From: Holosporales bacterium
GTDB lineage: Bacteria; Pseudomonadota; Alphaproteobacteria; RUG11792
Length of the DNA: 20,375 nucleotides
Reading direction: 5' to 3'
Assembly (NCBI GenBank): GCA_031257415.1
Contig: JAIROR010000096.1
Coordinates: forward strand, 1-20,375
Shown piece by piece: positions 12,901 to 17,484 of this stretch (positions are counted from its first letter, which is position 1; every line of letters starts with the position of its first letter). Both the position numbers and the translations under genes were made by a program. Under the pieces are notes generated by a model, which ran no database searches, had not been told where the DNA came from, and saw only the letters and a program-made list of their open reading frames with translations.

Positions 12901-14735
12901 TGTGCCAGATACTTTCGTATATGAAGACTACTGCGGCCATTACAATATTGGATGCCCTTGGAGGAAGCAATACCATTTCTATGGCCAGTAGAGTCTGCAT
13001 GATATTAACCGAGATAGAGCAAATTACAAAAGTTGGGGATATATTGCTCGAAATAAAGAACATCAGAGGAATTGTTCCAATGGTGAACGTTTTAAATGAA
13101 ATGCCTATAATTTCTCCCGTCTCTACAGCTGCTTCGACAATTTTGCAAAGTGCAGATGCATATAGCGTTTTGAATACGCAGGATGCAGCGTGCGTACTGT
13201 GGTTGATGACGAATAAACCAAATCCTTTGCCAAGAGGAAATATTGGAACGTATTATGGCTATATAGCAGATACAAATGCAAATGTAGAAAATATAGCAGA
13301 TGTCCTAAACAATACAAAGAACAAAGATATTGCAGCATATGTTTTGCACAAGATTTTCGAAACAGAATCCACAACGTCGAGGACTCTCAGTATGGTGAGT
13401 GCCCTTGACAATAACTCCCTAAACGCCATCGCTGATTTTAAAGGAGCTTCAGCTATAAAAATCAACTCCGCAGATGAAGAGGGAAGCATAGCCAAAGAAG
13501 GCATGGACGTTATTGTTGATACTATTATTATTGAAGAAGAAAACTCTTATGCCCCTATTGCCATGATACTTGAGAAACTTTCTGATAATAGCAATAGAAT
13601 AAAGGTACTGGAGAAAGCCAGAGGCCTGACCAATGACAACCAACACATTGTGCCAATACTTAATCTGTTGGCCAACTCTTCTGTCACAGCCGCAATTCTG
13701 GACGGTATGATAAAGAATAATAGCGCACAGTTTGTGATTGCCGAAGCACTGGAGCTCTTGAAGAATATGGAAGCAGAAAAAGCCATTTCTGCTATGGTAG
13801 ATAGCGAATTTACTGTCCTTGATCGCACAGACGCAGATACTATTGCAACTGTAATAAACAAAGTAATAGGGGGCGCTGTAACTGACGAGACTATTTCCAA
13901 GATCACAAATATTCTACTTCATATGGAGTTTGGAAATCTGAAAGGAATAATAGATGATTCGTTGACTGAGCTCACTCTCGGAACAATGGCTGGTATTCTT
14001 GAAACAATGACTAGCGAAGGAGTGCTAGATGAAAACGATATGCCAACGGGGTTCGTGCTTGTTGGCAAGGCTCTTTGCGCAATGGATACCGATGATGTAA
14101 CTGGAAATGTTTTTTCAATCAGCACAAGAGTAAACAATATACTCGATGCATTCAACAATTCCCAAACCAAAGAAAAACTGAGAGAATACATATTGACGGA
14201 AAAGTGCCACGGTCTGTATCTAGGGGAGGTCGAGGAGGCAACAAACGTGCGAACGATTATCGAATCCTTAACGGGAGCGAAGAATAACAGAGAGGGAGTG
14301 TATACATACATCACAAATCATTCAATTGAAAATGCTGCTTGTTTAGTGTATTTGCTTAATGACGAGCATGGATATGATTTCGAAACTCCTGCTCCTGTAG
14401 CACCTGCAGCGGTTCATGAAAGTATAAACGAAGCATACGGAAAACTTTCTGCTTCCCCATTTATAGCTGTTGATGCAGTATCGGTTCTGAACAGTGCCCT
14501 GCCCAACATAGTCTTCCAGATTCTTGAAAGGATGCCAACAAGCGGTGCCATTGCTATATTAGCGAGTGACGGTTTCGCGCATCTCGATTACATCGCAGCA
14601 CAAAAAGATGTAGCGGTCAAGAATAATACAATCTCGGGTATCGATCTAATCGCGAGAATAATTGACGCGGAAAGCGGAAGTGCAGATATTCTTCAGAATA
14701 TCTCTCTTATTAACGCAAGGATCGACAGTCTGTAA
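936..14735 (+). CDS. Giant secreted alpha-helical repeat (solenoid) protein, 4599 aa
   Basis: A single frame of 4599 residues (about 0.5 MDa by average residue mass). An in-frame TTG exists at 906. ATG 936 is preferred because GGAAG precedes it closely, a promoter fits, and the protein then begins with a signal peptide (MLSIRYAFWSILLCLCN... ending SFAVA before SDDTLFSS). The mature part is Asn-, Ile-, Ala- and Leu-rich and Cys-poor. It is made of repeated helical units of the style AxxIAxILxNM...AxxILN, for example EPSEIAAILSGM and NANRVNVLNAKE. These resemble MgtE-N/FliG-type or HEAT-like helical repeats by pattern only. A second marker, AAGLLWL or AACLxxL, recurs near residues 871, 2242, 2562, 3129, 3686, 4084 and 4467. 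Residues about 3097-3800 and 4043-4599 are a large internal duplication. I see no beta-barrel, glycine-rich RTX nonapeptide, LPXTG, transmembrane or enzymatic motif. Likely role, by inference: a very long periplasmic, surface or host-delivered scaffold. The family is not recognised. Confidence 0.93.
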   Translation: MLSIRYAFWSILLCLCNPACNLVGSFAVASDDTLFSSDDTDSSGGLTQDLSENKTHNQILEQAAIDVQRLCKYMAQLSNESIAKILYYVNEDFLNDFINALSIIKPSINQKQVESSYEEIISIFSNPMWGDDISSIFKFIDIDEDFVGILRGMPSEIVGKVFLELYELQDGGDLCATVLESAAAEGVAFAEDSSTISENSMNNLLWIARAFEHIVANNVGDSGPGLAMIADATKFVTERFNEKIIIDILSQITAVENTKKAVKAAYADNLQGAVEEVVKCYGTERSGDASFLFRILNSDEQAEILQHFVEEDLIDIAKSVVSGMQTEQADEVLLKMVPKQAAVILGNFDTIPSNILDATISKILDTTAQDYIDTAIGVVAKTPITSTPENPSPPDRMKNVLLGMNDTLSIVRMLDALLSTDGVEVNISTVAAMITHALSDYSEDVIDIFKDKINNSNWDAILSQLDPEDAIIILKNINLSTKIGDNFAIAEATIAKILNSILPGDSISADKIILDDAIDDDRKKNILKAMENTVKVALIIDSINDGLGTTTEEDNIVNRLIEKFGYTDNEEVGDDEKKEFVYALGILQHTVYLNNIHNATIAKIFDNTASDHQKVITEIMSKLKEREVAIINTMSYQKWLMWSMLDAEKFLEIKNEDEFESVLKEMKSADVALMLNALINYAGAGGAERAAALTEAKKLIYMYEGTSDRLTADRTVSTLVNMMLLQSGIKNTADLLLLIEESRPDKNDDTKIDIFASLVSSYYNNIQTVAAILDEDSITSDYAISALKKIQNESKPVLQLIEAMKQNTKKNTIQLALGVDPEYLVTVDMDLIRFFINTFPSLDAGDALNNLMNQGEEFIATFLSGINANDAAGLLWLLRSAKQSEVEAITSVTENIPAYVGYYQEIMNYYNNPAVINSYTINIFAGIGKVSIIARVLLNIAESKAEKALEILKGFSGNLAGIGKKESTLISIYEGQLKAPTSTSSGGISDSVFESIFSSIPGSIANGCCILACIFNKADIANAAGAAAVLSVFSTAQSVNILNSSVMTDEVATAIVNGLANTSPPQPPNIAGDAASILLAMLRIENNNGRSAYILNNVEQNSMFNILKSINNTNDLTLIYGQIQPSGIYIFAKALNSDNSANDLNSALEILHRLTDDSDIMDAKIYKILNNDMVTTDRIALILNFVTDQEAANVLHNISNIQRTISILNAMNAAKAIDVIQRDEYTTDLNNICTEQSGLGLNLLTKIFKNNVSTNTRDITAVLSKISLNANRVNVLNAKEVGNFILSASEIATILNQYVVEHEHNTSSIFSSIVQMNTGNSRAHDILNNIDKANAFNILKDAGMDTSINALISNENETLIADILTYNYTTATGEPGSVDDVVAGAVNIINKIAAVTNKAKVLNNITETDFIAKILNNISTGNISTYLNIFSNINSAIAINVMVNENFLQSSLNALATPNNLAVISGIFSSAIADAIADVANGAEAVSNIVNNIVRILRKIVSGEIETDITAQSINDIVAQILINMTSENATLILNRFQTIDEAVVVLNKIALVESTSNLPKTIGIFGILGNEANPQFVANTHFSHGALMRICNIASGQTLVAGILNSYMIASNIENILAILRKISNANENISSEDDGLGSLVNVLKIVSLSEATNMISHLNVDEKIAVLVYMIANNNVSLATKILNSNITDAYDIVLGLGNSVGNLTAVGGASVTANKVGYDVIVGIFNNELSNNQNNEATIIADITQIIRSNSEVLLGILSRFVARYSALTLHNILNGINWEEESMQNAAATEKLVHDVMNSALMDSAKAAEIIAKEIQIAETPAEGTYSNFAANMLNIDKQKAFNIINDSVLSSYLATICEIPNYNTVIDSGNSITYSKSTKNGYDIIAAILETNHNSTLAPSILRKIANPSETSNITENSTNLAIIRILLANSNLTDGNISAILNNLTASEVGVIFNSIKENNADENKIKTFLLGMNKEQAVKVLADEKLSWALLNELLSGIPERNIVDLFNNASVAQYTAAALWRFIWESAIGAENDISTVESQCEIVAEMLNAIPVASNKQTVASNICGNFKTNNSLNGDEVISIIAPSSATTYKSAFVFYKIITNIKESGIVNANKVATLIGTSRSETPIPSAYAGEALYLLQILNSEEIVTNILNEISPANAATVAKRRENIEKYLNSRILGEALNTDENDDNVLESLINKLTYSDIVEVLINANSASVKQLLSVYANLYNEHKAAGLLWLISARNQSLVASIVDNEWEEQNIEIHYKNLVGAYNSEATNYQDAVVVLRNTDNANMTALASFVESDDVLMVAEILKTLVTTAGEQEVEGPGETETNTEINIAKLAAILKTAIEHPNAFSAVENAAYFIWALNDADLFSQIIMEINNDYETISEILKEITTANTDNIGHVVNALWFIEEAAMDEIAEPTEEDESFKTESSKFSPIINSILNATREIEPDPILGDSLVQDTKAYRIAQGLIARKKIKLNQQLDDTEGHAAIIKAAIDMKAYSVAMSFAKTIEIDSFIAALSALEEGHIIKLLQNMLNIHNENNRYDAAGLLWLIKQIKETEFINSLLENDTWGTDNAWNDINDYYNKLLSGVTTDQAVVFFNMTGNTTENYLKIGASIFKKTETAAPPESTEAIGNLASILKEMQTIASATAASSMSTKLTASRLIRDIYQYDIENSENLAIEVLVATTTSSNYSIIVGILNDMTDSGTMNNILKGLSTSYLGLAVKVLNATIRASIKTATAIENETIKILLDSSIAADSNSLDSDVLSLVNSLYAFDSGHKLAQVSDSFYDSEDGYKKIATMFNSISPSSFINIITKMSVRSKEQTNYLAKVLIEVNQIDHSFFNERPTFVQLTENILSQLTSSAAVSLDDKKIIFALINKIYHDSTIQKIARDILMKISEKCAMEVLNVLACVADVENPGGGGANAEKAAKLLSSFNSTEKFANIVNVFCSNDNDYQNSLALILAQILPPEEGVNTEDVPSVETICAALEHLVKSNDSGNEYFANIVGKIEEINPAKAMRIRNRNTSLDYANKLLLSVGGLTVANFIASVENDLITGQVCDILTDKSNGIAKVWEILSAINNIQGMVSVLDNMSKVAIALPNPAGGWNSQDAACLRLLMTNQGAFSNTIQTDFSAQYSLLSSYESAPRVLNATAHKDIAAYVLYNMAINSATAQDAIKIAGALTANTISGFEGFEVGNKINISSSESKTGIEVITAILDNVENNTSANAANVIINLTDGNKVNILSGLTGPEAKVLILNALPPNVVANILSGMVNTQIAIDDLLKKIEAEKAIPAMIENGFTVLGQIAPATIAKVINNAITQESNIRQILRKIATGNVNTLITGNVLGIINILADDELSENQGKVLGYLEPSEIAAILSGMDGNLPNTFIVKIIPAEKIIPTLQSMEATKRAEIMNKVLTNSIINILADDKTLALDIMGDGNFSGETLSNIYSYSGNAGIEFLADVFISCIGTPAHIAAVMAKMTDSNIVAITDEMMSSVLVNNIANILFNIDKSNTDTNTLRLPGIIRALLGNNNDNYAKAANVLKPMIDLGELVQSNNSEYKRGFTIVGEALFAIESAEEMEGGSENAMLLRPIVDNIIHEFSEVQGNELKLYVLKKKAGGLYLNNVTENTVIYNVIETLAGAVLDIVNNNSDAVYRYIMRHSPQNAACLVFLLDDKLANGYSFQISSEADSAETTKYQAINTAYRRFSASPFAATDAILILNGASPNVVFLVLKKMPTDNALATLTETQPTFENLSSILSAVDVKVEGNTLIRGYDLIAGIFDSEISNLDNIGSLVNKINNDNDKKEILLSSELSSINAGKILAYLPTNVASAIVNTILGNQVITEVAVDTGKLAGILEEIAAEANRNAAIAKLLIDISPVHAVRLFELAHTAAAVTLEYWANSDNDSENPEGFDIAVARMKDLGRLGAAEIFNKSQISAQMAAKTAEALTTTLSVFEKMIGLQYIDKMCQILSYMKTTAAITILDALGGSNTISMASRVCMILTEIEQITKVGDILLEIKNIRGIVPMVNVLNEMPIISPVSTAASTILQSADAYSVLNTQDAACVLWLMTNKPNPLPRGNIGTYYGYIADTNANVENIADVLNNTKNKDIAAYVLHKIFETESTTSRTLSMVSALDNNSLNAIADFKGASAIKINSADEEGSIAKEGMDVIVDTIIIEEENSYAPIAMILEKLSDNSNRIKVLEKARGLTNDNQHIVPILNLLANSSVTAAILDGMIKNNSAQFVIAEALELLKNMEAEKAISAMVDSEFTVLDRTDADTIATVINKVIGGAVTDETISKITNILLHMEFGNLKGIIDDSLTELTLGTMAGILETMTSEGVLDENDMPTGFVLVGKALCAMDTDDVTGNVFSISTRVNNILDAFNNSQTKEKLREYILTEKCHGLYLGEVEEATNVRTIIESLTGAKNNREGVYTYITNHSIENAACLVYLLNDEHGYDFETPAPVAPAAVHESINEAYGKLSASPFIAVDAVSVLNSALPNIVFQILERMPTSGAIAILASDGFAHLDYIAAQKDVAVKNNTISGIDLIARIIDAESGSADILQNISLINARIDSL
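10225..12352 (+). repeat. Internal duplication of the giant gene, copy A
   Basis: Encodes about residues 3097-3806. Landmarks in order match copy B (13063-14735): IQGMVSVL/IRGIVPMV, SQDAAC/TQDAAC, KDIAAYVL, EAEKAIPAM/EAEKAISAM, GLYLNNV/GLYLGEV, NAACLV, RRFSASPF/GKLSASPF and GYDLIAGI/GIDLIARI. Copy A carries about 190 extra residues in the middle, about 11050-11620. DNA around 10850 and 13773 is still clearly alike. Confidence 0.75.
13063..14735 (+). repeat. Internal duplication of the giant gene, copy B
   Basis: Encodes about residues 4043-4599 and matches copy A landmark by landmark. It stops shortly after the GIDLIARI block, while copy A continues into further repeats. The protein therefore ends inside repeat territory, not in a distinct C-terminal domain. 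Confidence 0.75.
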
Positions 14736-14967
14736 CAGGCCTCGGAACCTGAGTCAATGGGGAGTACAGACGGTAGCGAATTGTAGAGGGCATAGCGCTC
14801 GCATGCATCCAAAATAGTCCTCGAGCCCTGATCCACGAGGCGATCAGTGTCTTTGGTGCCACGGCCCTATGCTCAAGCACCATTCTAGCCTATACAATTG
14901 CTTGGTATTCCGAAGGATGCCTGCCCCGAAAGTATTTAATCAATTTCTCCTCAAGAATCTGCTCCAT
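14693..14967 (-). pseudogene. Frameshifted remnant of an unidentified gene
   Basis: Two adjoining minus-strand pieces read like protein. The first, 14967-14890, starts at an ATG and gives 25 residues (MEQILEEKLIKYFRG... ending YQAIV, stop). The same frame goes on past the stop as ARMVLEHRAVAP. The second piece, in another frame (14866-14693), gives 57 residues including TDRLVDQGSRTILDAC and ERYALYNSLPSVLPIDSG. One stop readthrough and one frameshift would join them into a charged, helix-like N-terminal region. Base composition is more GC-rich than the giant gene. The last 43 bases lie antisense inside the giant gene. I do not recognise the family. It could be chance openness, but the amino-acid composition is good in the joined path. 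Confidence 0.35.
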
Positions 14968-14973
14968 TTTCTA

Positions 14974-15000
14974 TTGCCTGAGAGGATATTTTCGTATAGA
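14974..15000 (+). promoter_or_regulatory. Weak candidate promoter of rpsU
   Basis: TTGCCT (14974-14979) and TATAGA (14995-15000) lie 15 bp apart, a short spacing. Transcription would begin near 15007, leaving about 40 nt before the GTG start at 15047. No better pair is visible between the giant gene and rpsU. Confidence 0.3.
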
Positions 15001-15046
15001 ATTGACTGTAGAGGTTGTTGTAAAGAAAAGGTTACAGAGACACACA

Positions 15047-15247
15047 GTGGAAGTTACAGTTAATGATAATAATGTTGAGCATGCTCTTCGTATGTTGAAA
15101 AAAAAGATGCAGAGGGAGGGTGTGTATAAAGATATGAAATTACATCGCCATTTTGAGAAGCCATCGGTTCGAAAGGCGAGAAAGAGAGTCGAGTCCGCCA
15201 GAAGGTTCAGGAAGATGCTGCGAAGACATTCCGACAGGAGCAGCTAA
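15047..15247 (+). CDS. rpsU: Small ribosomal subunit protein bS21
   Basis: Encodes 66 residues beginning MEVTVNDNNVEHALRM, the hallmark start of bS21, followed by LKKKMQREGVYKDMKLHRHF, the EKPSVRKA segment and a basic tail (RRFRKMLRRHSDRSS). bS21 sits near the platform of the 30S subunit and helps mRNA start selection. The frame is open back to a TTG at 15002, which would add 15 residues. GTG 15047 is preferred because the family starts two or three residues before VxDNN and is normally 60-75 residues long. The ribosome site is weak (AGAG 7 nt upstream). It stands alone, with no partner such as dnaG or gatB. Its 3' end is duplicated 67 bp downstream. Confidence 0.93.
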   Translation: MEVTVNDNNVEHALRMLKKKMQREGVYKDMKLHRHFEKPSVRKARKRVESARRFRKMLRRHSDRSS

Positions 15248-15339
15248 GGAGCTTTCGTGGCGCCGCCTGCTGGAGGATTGGTTCAGAGGATAATATTCCG
15301 ACAGGAGCAGCTAAGGAGCCTTCGTGGCGCGGCCTGCTG
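15228..15339. repeat. 45-bp direct repeat spanning the rpsU stop codon
   Basis: Bases 15228-15272 and 15295-15339 are the same 45-bp segment with two mismatches, offset by 67 bp. The first copy holds the last codons and stop of rpsU, so the second is a stranded copy of the gene's 3' end. Confidence 0.85.
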
Positions 15340-15492
15340 TTCCGCTTCCAGAACAAGACGTCCGAGCAAGATGCCAGAACAAGACAATTGCGGGGATGTC
15401 GCAGGGATCATCAAGAGGACTTGCCAAATTAACCACAGGTGGTTGATATGGAATCGGCCCAGGTATCGTCTCCGGTCAATTTTCCCAAGCGC
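15340..15492. other. Gene-free stretch after rpsU
   Basis: No gene is supported here. Open frames exist on the plus strand but lack ribosome sites and continue out of the repeated rpsU tail. A small hairpin (AACCAC-AG-GTGGTT, about 15431-15444) has no T-run and is not a convincing terminator. Confidence 0.5.
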
Positions 15493-15714
15493 TTAGTCCT
15501 TATTCGCGTCGTCGTCGTCATCGTCATTGTCTACAGGTCCTGCTCCGTGCATTGGGGGCTCCCCTCCTCCTTCTTCTTTCATTGCTCGTTCAAAATGCAG
15601 TGATTGTTCTTCAAAGTGGTTGCTATCAAGCACTGAGGTTATGATGGTATAGACGATGTACACGACTATTAATATCCCGCAGAGTATACCTTTCTTGCTA
15701 TGCTTACAATACAT
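15493..15714 (-). CDS. Small single-pass membrane protein with acidic tail
   Basis: Encodes 73 residues. A strong ribosome site (AAAGGAG, about 6 nt before the ATG at 15714) supports the start. Residues 1-8 are short and basic (MYCKHSKK), residues about 9-28 form one hydrophobic helix (GILCGILIVVYIVYTIITSV), and the rest is a polar tail with an EEGGGEPP segment and a run of six Asp (DNDDDDDDANKD). The helix could be an inner-membrane anchor or an uncleaved signal. There is no AxA site. The acidic C-terminus might bind cations or a basic partner. The gene lies downstream of the capsid gene on the same strand, but a 550-bp repeat region and a hairpin separate them, so co-transcription is doubtful. 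No family recognised. Confidence 0.7.
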   Translation of the reverse strand: MYCKHSKKGILCGILIVVYIVYTIITSVLDSNHFEEQSLHFERAMKEEGGGEPPMHGAGPVDNDDDDDDANKD

Positions 15715-15748
15715 AATCTTCTCCTTTAAACAATTAATACTACTTTGC

Positions 15749-15784
15749 AGTGGTGGGGTTATAGATCCCTATAAGCCCCCCACT
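15749..15784. other. Long imperfect hairpin upstream of the small membrane gene
   Basis: AGTGGTGGGGTTATAG (15749-15764) and CTATAAGCCCCCCACT (15769-15784) are complementary at 14 of 16 positions around a 4-nt ATCC loop. It lies about 35 bp before the ATG of the minus-strand gene. No T-run follows on either strand, so it is not a standard intrinsic terminator. It may be a 5'UTR structure or an operator. Confidence 0.6.
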
Positions 15785-15904
15785 ATAGACTTTCCATAGA
15801 CAACTAATCGTCGCTGCCAATAGACATGGGCCCCCCTCAAAAGGTTGGGGGAATTTCCCTACCCAAAAGCCCCATGGCGGCTCACCAAAAAAAACATCCC
15901 TGGC
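15785..15904. other. Gene-free stretch beside the repeat array
   Basis: Contains ATAGAC three times and a short GC hairpin, CCCCC (15831 onward) with GGGGG (15847-15851), with no T-run. No coding support. Confidence 0.4.
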
Positions 15905-16270
15905 GGCTTCGAAAGAGCTCTATCAGAAAGGACCAACTGGACAATCAGGGGAGGTTTCCCTTTGCTCCGCCCCAGCATTCCCTTATGGAACGTTCCTCTT
16001 CGCTTTCATCAATACCTCCTTCCAGAAACTCTGATTCTCGCGGTTTCGAAAGAAGTCTATCGGAAAGAACCCATTGAATACTTATGGAGCATTCCTCTTC
16101 GCTTTGCTCAGTATCTCCTTTCAGAGACTCTGATTCTGGCGGCTTCGAAAGAACTCTATCAGAAAGGACCAACTGGACCCTCAGGGGAGGTTTCCCTTTG
16201 CCCCGCTTAGTATTTCCTTTCAAAAACCCTGATTCTGGCGATTTCGAAAGAACTTTATTAGAAAGAAATC
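15905..16270. repeat. Four copies of a ~100-bp repeat family
   Basis: The block TTCGAAAGAA followed by a CTATCAGAAAG-like segment begins near 15907, 16044, 16143 and 16242, giving spacings of about 138, 100 and 99 bp. Other shared blocks are AGGGGAGGTTTCCCTTTG (copies 1 and 3), ATTCCTCTTCGCTTT-like and TCTGATTCT(C/G)GCGG. The array is open in several frames on both strands, including 118 codons on the minus strand at 16301-15945. It ends at the 3' end of the capsid gene. It is best read as a dispersed intergenic repeat, not a gene. Confidence 0.75.
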
Positions 16271-17259
16271 TATTGTTCACAGCGAAGCACCTTAATAGCA
16301 TCGAAATTGATTATGTCCCCGCCTATTCTTTTTGTTGCGTAGAATTCAACAAATGGCTTAGAGTTATACGGGTCCTTGAGGAGGGTTATATGTGGCCTCT
16401 CTGCGATTTGGTAGGCCTCATAGAGATTCCCGAAAAGGACTGGGGTTGTCGGTCTCTCTGTCAGCAATTTGGGCATATCGTCACTTATAACGACGGGATA
16501 TCCAAGCAAAGTTGCGGGAATACCAGTTGTCAGCGAATCGTTCCAAATAAATCGCTTATTGTCATGATCCCTAATAAACCTGATTGTTGAGGCGGCGTTC
16601 CTAGACATAAGCCAAACTGCATTATGGAGATATTCTGATGGCAGTTTCTCCATGACCGAAACCAGATGCTCCATCTTTGGAATTTGCCCATTAGCTCCCG
16701 TTTTGACAGCCTCTATAGTCTTGTCGTTTTTTTTGTACGACTCTTCGGTATATGAAAGACCATACTTCAAGATTCCATGAGGCTGGGAAATTCCGTCTCC
16801 AAAAAGGAAGGCCTTGTTTTCGGCACTCGCCATCTGGGATACTATTTTTTCCTTTATAAAATCCTCTATTCTAATCGATCTGTCATCAATAAACCTCTGG
16901 GTGACTCTTGGTCGTGCATATAGTTCATGTAGTTCTATCGAAATTTTTTTAATATTTGTCTGGTAGTCGGAGGATATCTTGTTGTCTGTAATCCAACCTG
17001 ATTGATTAAAATCAGATCTATCGATAACAACGTCGAGCTTTTCCGCAGTCGTCGAAGTTATCCTGGCAATAGATTTGACAGGCGCCATAGATTTGATTTT
17101 TTCTGTTATGTACTGCTCAACATTCATTGGAACATTGATCGACTCAGTATTCCTCGATTCGTCCGTCTCTCCTCTCAAATAGCTTACAAACTGCTTGAGA
17201 TCGAGATAGGCTTCGTCATGATGTGGCGTTGCTGGCCTTTTTTCTGTTATGCTTTGCAT
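16270..17259 (-). CDS. HK97-family phage/GTA major capsid protein
   Basis: Encodes 329 residues, started by an ATG with an excellent AAGGAGA ribosome site. The order of features fits the HK97 fold of the GTA/prophage type. There is a short N-terminal region (MQSITEKRPATPHHDEAYLD). A core segment holds IELHELYARPRVTQRFIDD, then IRIEDFIKEKIVSQMASAENKAF with the family-typical FGDGISQPHGIL. Next comes the spine-helix region (MEHLVSVMEKLPSEYLHNAVWLMS) and the LLGYPVVISDDMP segment. It ends with LFGNLYEAYQIAERPHITLL and FYATKRIGGDIINFDAIKVL. Typical family members have about 390-420 residues with a long cleaved scaffold domain; here the scaffold is short. The protein normally assembles phage or gene-transfer-agent heads. 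No portal, protease, terminase, head-tail or tail gene is nearby, so it is an orphan capsid gene, yet it is intact and has good translation signals. Confidence 0.93.
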   Translation of the reverse strand: MQSITEKRPATPHHDEAYLDLKQFVSYLRGETDESRNTESINVPMNVEQYITEKIKSMAPVKSIARITSTTAEKLDVVIDRSDFNQSGWITDNKISSDYQTNIKKISIELHELYARPRVTQRFIDDRSIRIEDFIKEKIVSQMASAENKAFLFGDGISQPHGILKYGLSYTEESYKKNDKTIEAVKTGANGQIPKMEHLVSVMEKLPSEYLHNAVWLMSRNAASTIRFIRDHDNKRFIWNDSLTTGIPATLLGYPVVISDDMPKLLTERPTTPVLFGNLYEAYQIAERPHITLLKDPYNSKPFVEFYATKRIGGDIINFDAIKVLRCEQ

Positions 17260-17269
17260 ATGTTTCTCC

Positions 17270-17298
17270 TTTATAAGAAATTAATTATGGGGTATAAT
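17270..17298 (+). promoter_or_regulatory. Candidate promoter of tRNA-Val
   Basis: TTTATA (17270-17275) and a perfect TATAAT (17293-17298) are 17 bp apart on the plus strand. It would give a leader of about 100 nt before the tRNA. It overlaps the capsid promoter on the other strand, so the two transcripts would compete. Confidence 0.3.
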
Positions 17299-17320
17299 CG
17301 ATATGCACCATGCATGTCGA
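17291..17320 (-). promoter_or_regulatory. Candidate promoter of the capsid gene
   Basis: On the minus strand TCGACA (17320-17315) and TATACC (17296-17291) are 18 bp apart, about 30 bp before the ATG. The spacer contains a palindrome ATGCA-CCA-TGCAT (plus-strand reading), a possible operator. The -10 box is only partly canonical. Confidence 0.4.
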
Positions 17321-17407
17321 CGCTTCGTTCAGTGTTGAAGGCTGCTCTTCCTGGATCTTCCTGGAAAGTAGAGGGAGGTAGCGCAGGTATGTGCGTGTAT
17401 GTGCTGG

Positions 17408-17484
17408 GGTCGCGTAGCTCAGTTTGGTAGAGCACTGCGTTCACATCGCAGGGGCCACAGGTTCGAGCCCTGTCGCGACCACCA
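17408..17484 (+). tRNA. tRNA-Val (anticodon CAC)
   Basis: The cloverleaf is complete: acceptor stem GGTCGCG/CGCGACC, D arm GCTC/GAGC, anticodon stem CTGCG/CGCAG with loop TTCACAT, T arm ACAGG-TTCGAGC-CCTGT, discriminator A and an encoded CCA. The anticodon CAC reads GUG valine codons. The encoded CCA end is also the first part of the downstream repeat unit. Confidence 0.97.

Noticed and set aside
936..14735. Autotransporter, filamentous haemagglutinin or RTX exoprotein
   Set aside because: No beta-helix-type repeats, glycine-rich nonapeptides, two-partner secretion domain or C-terminal beta-barrel; the repeats are helical.
15002..15046. TTG start for bS21 adding 15 residues
   Set aside because: The added residues do not fit the family, which begins right before the VNDNN motif; GTG 15047 matches its usual start and length.
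15945..16301. Minus-strand 118-codon frame with repeated KPPESESLKGDTEQ-like units
   Set aside because: The repetition follows from the ~100-bp DNA repeat, the start lies inside the capsid gene in another frame, and plus-strand frames over the same DNA are open too.
16084..16590. Plus-strand 168-codon frame
   Set aside because: Half lies in the repeat array and half is antisense to the capsid gene; no ribosome site.
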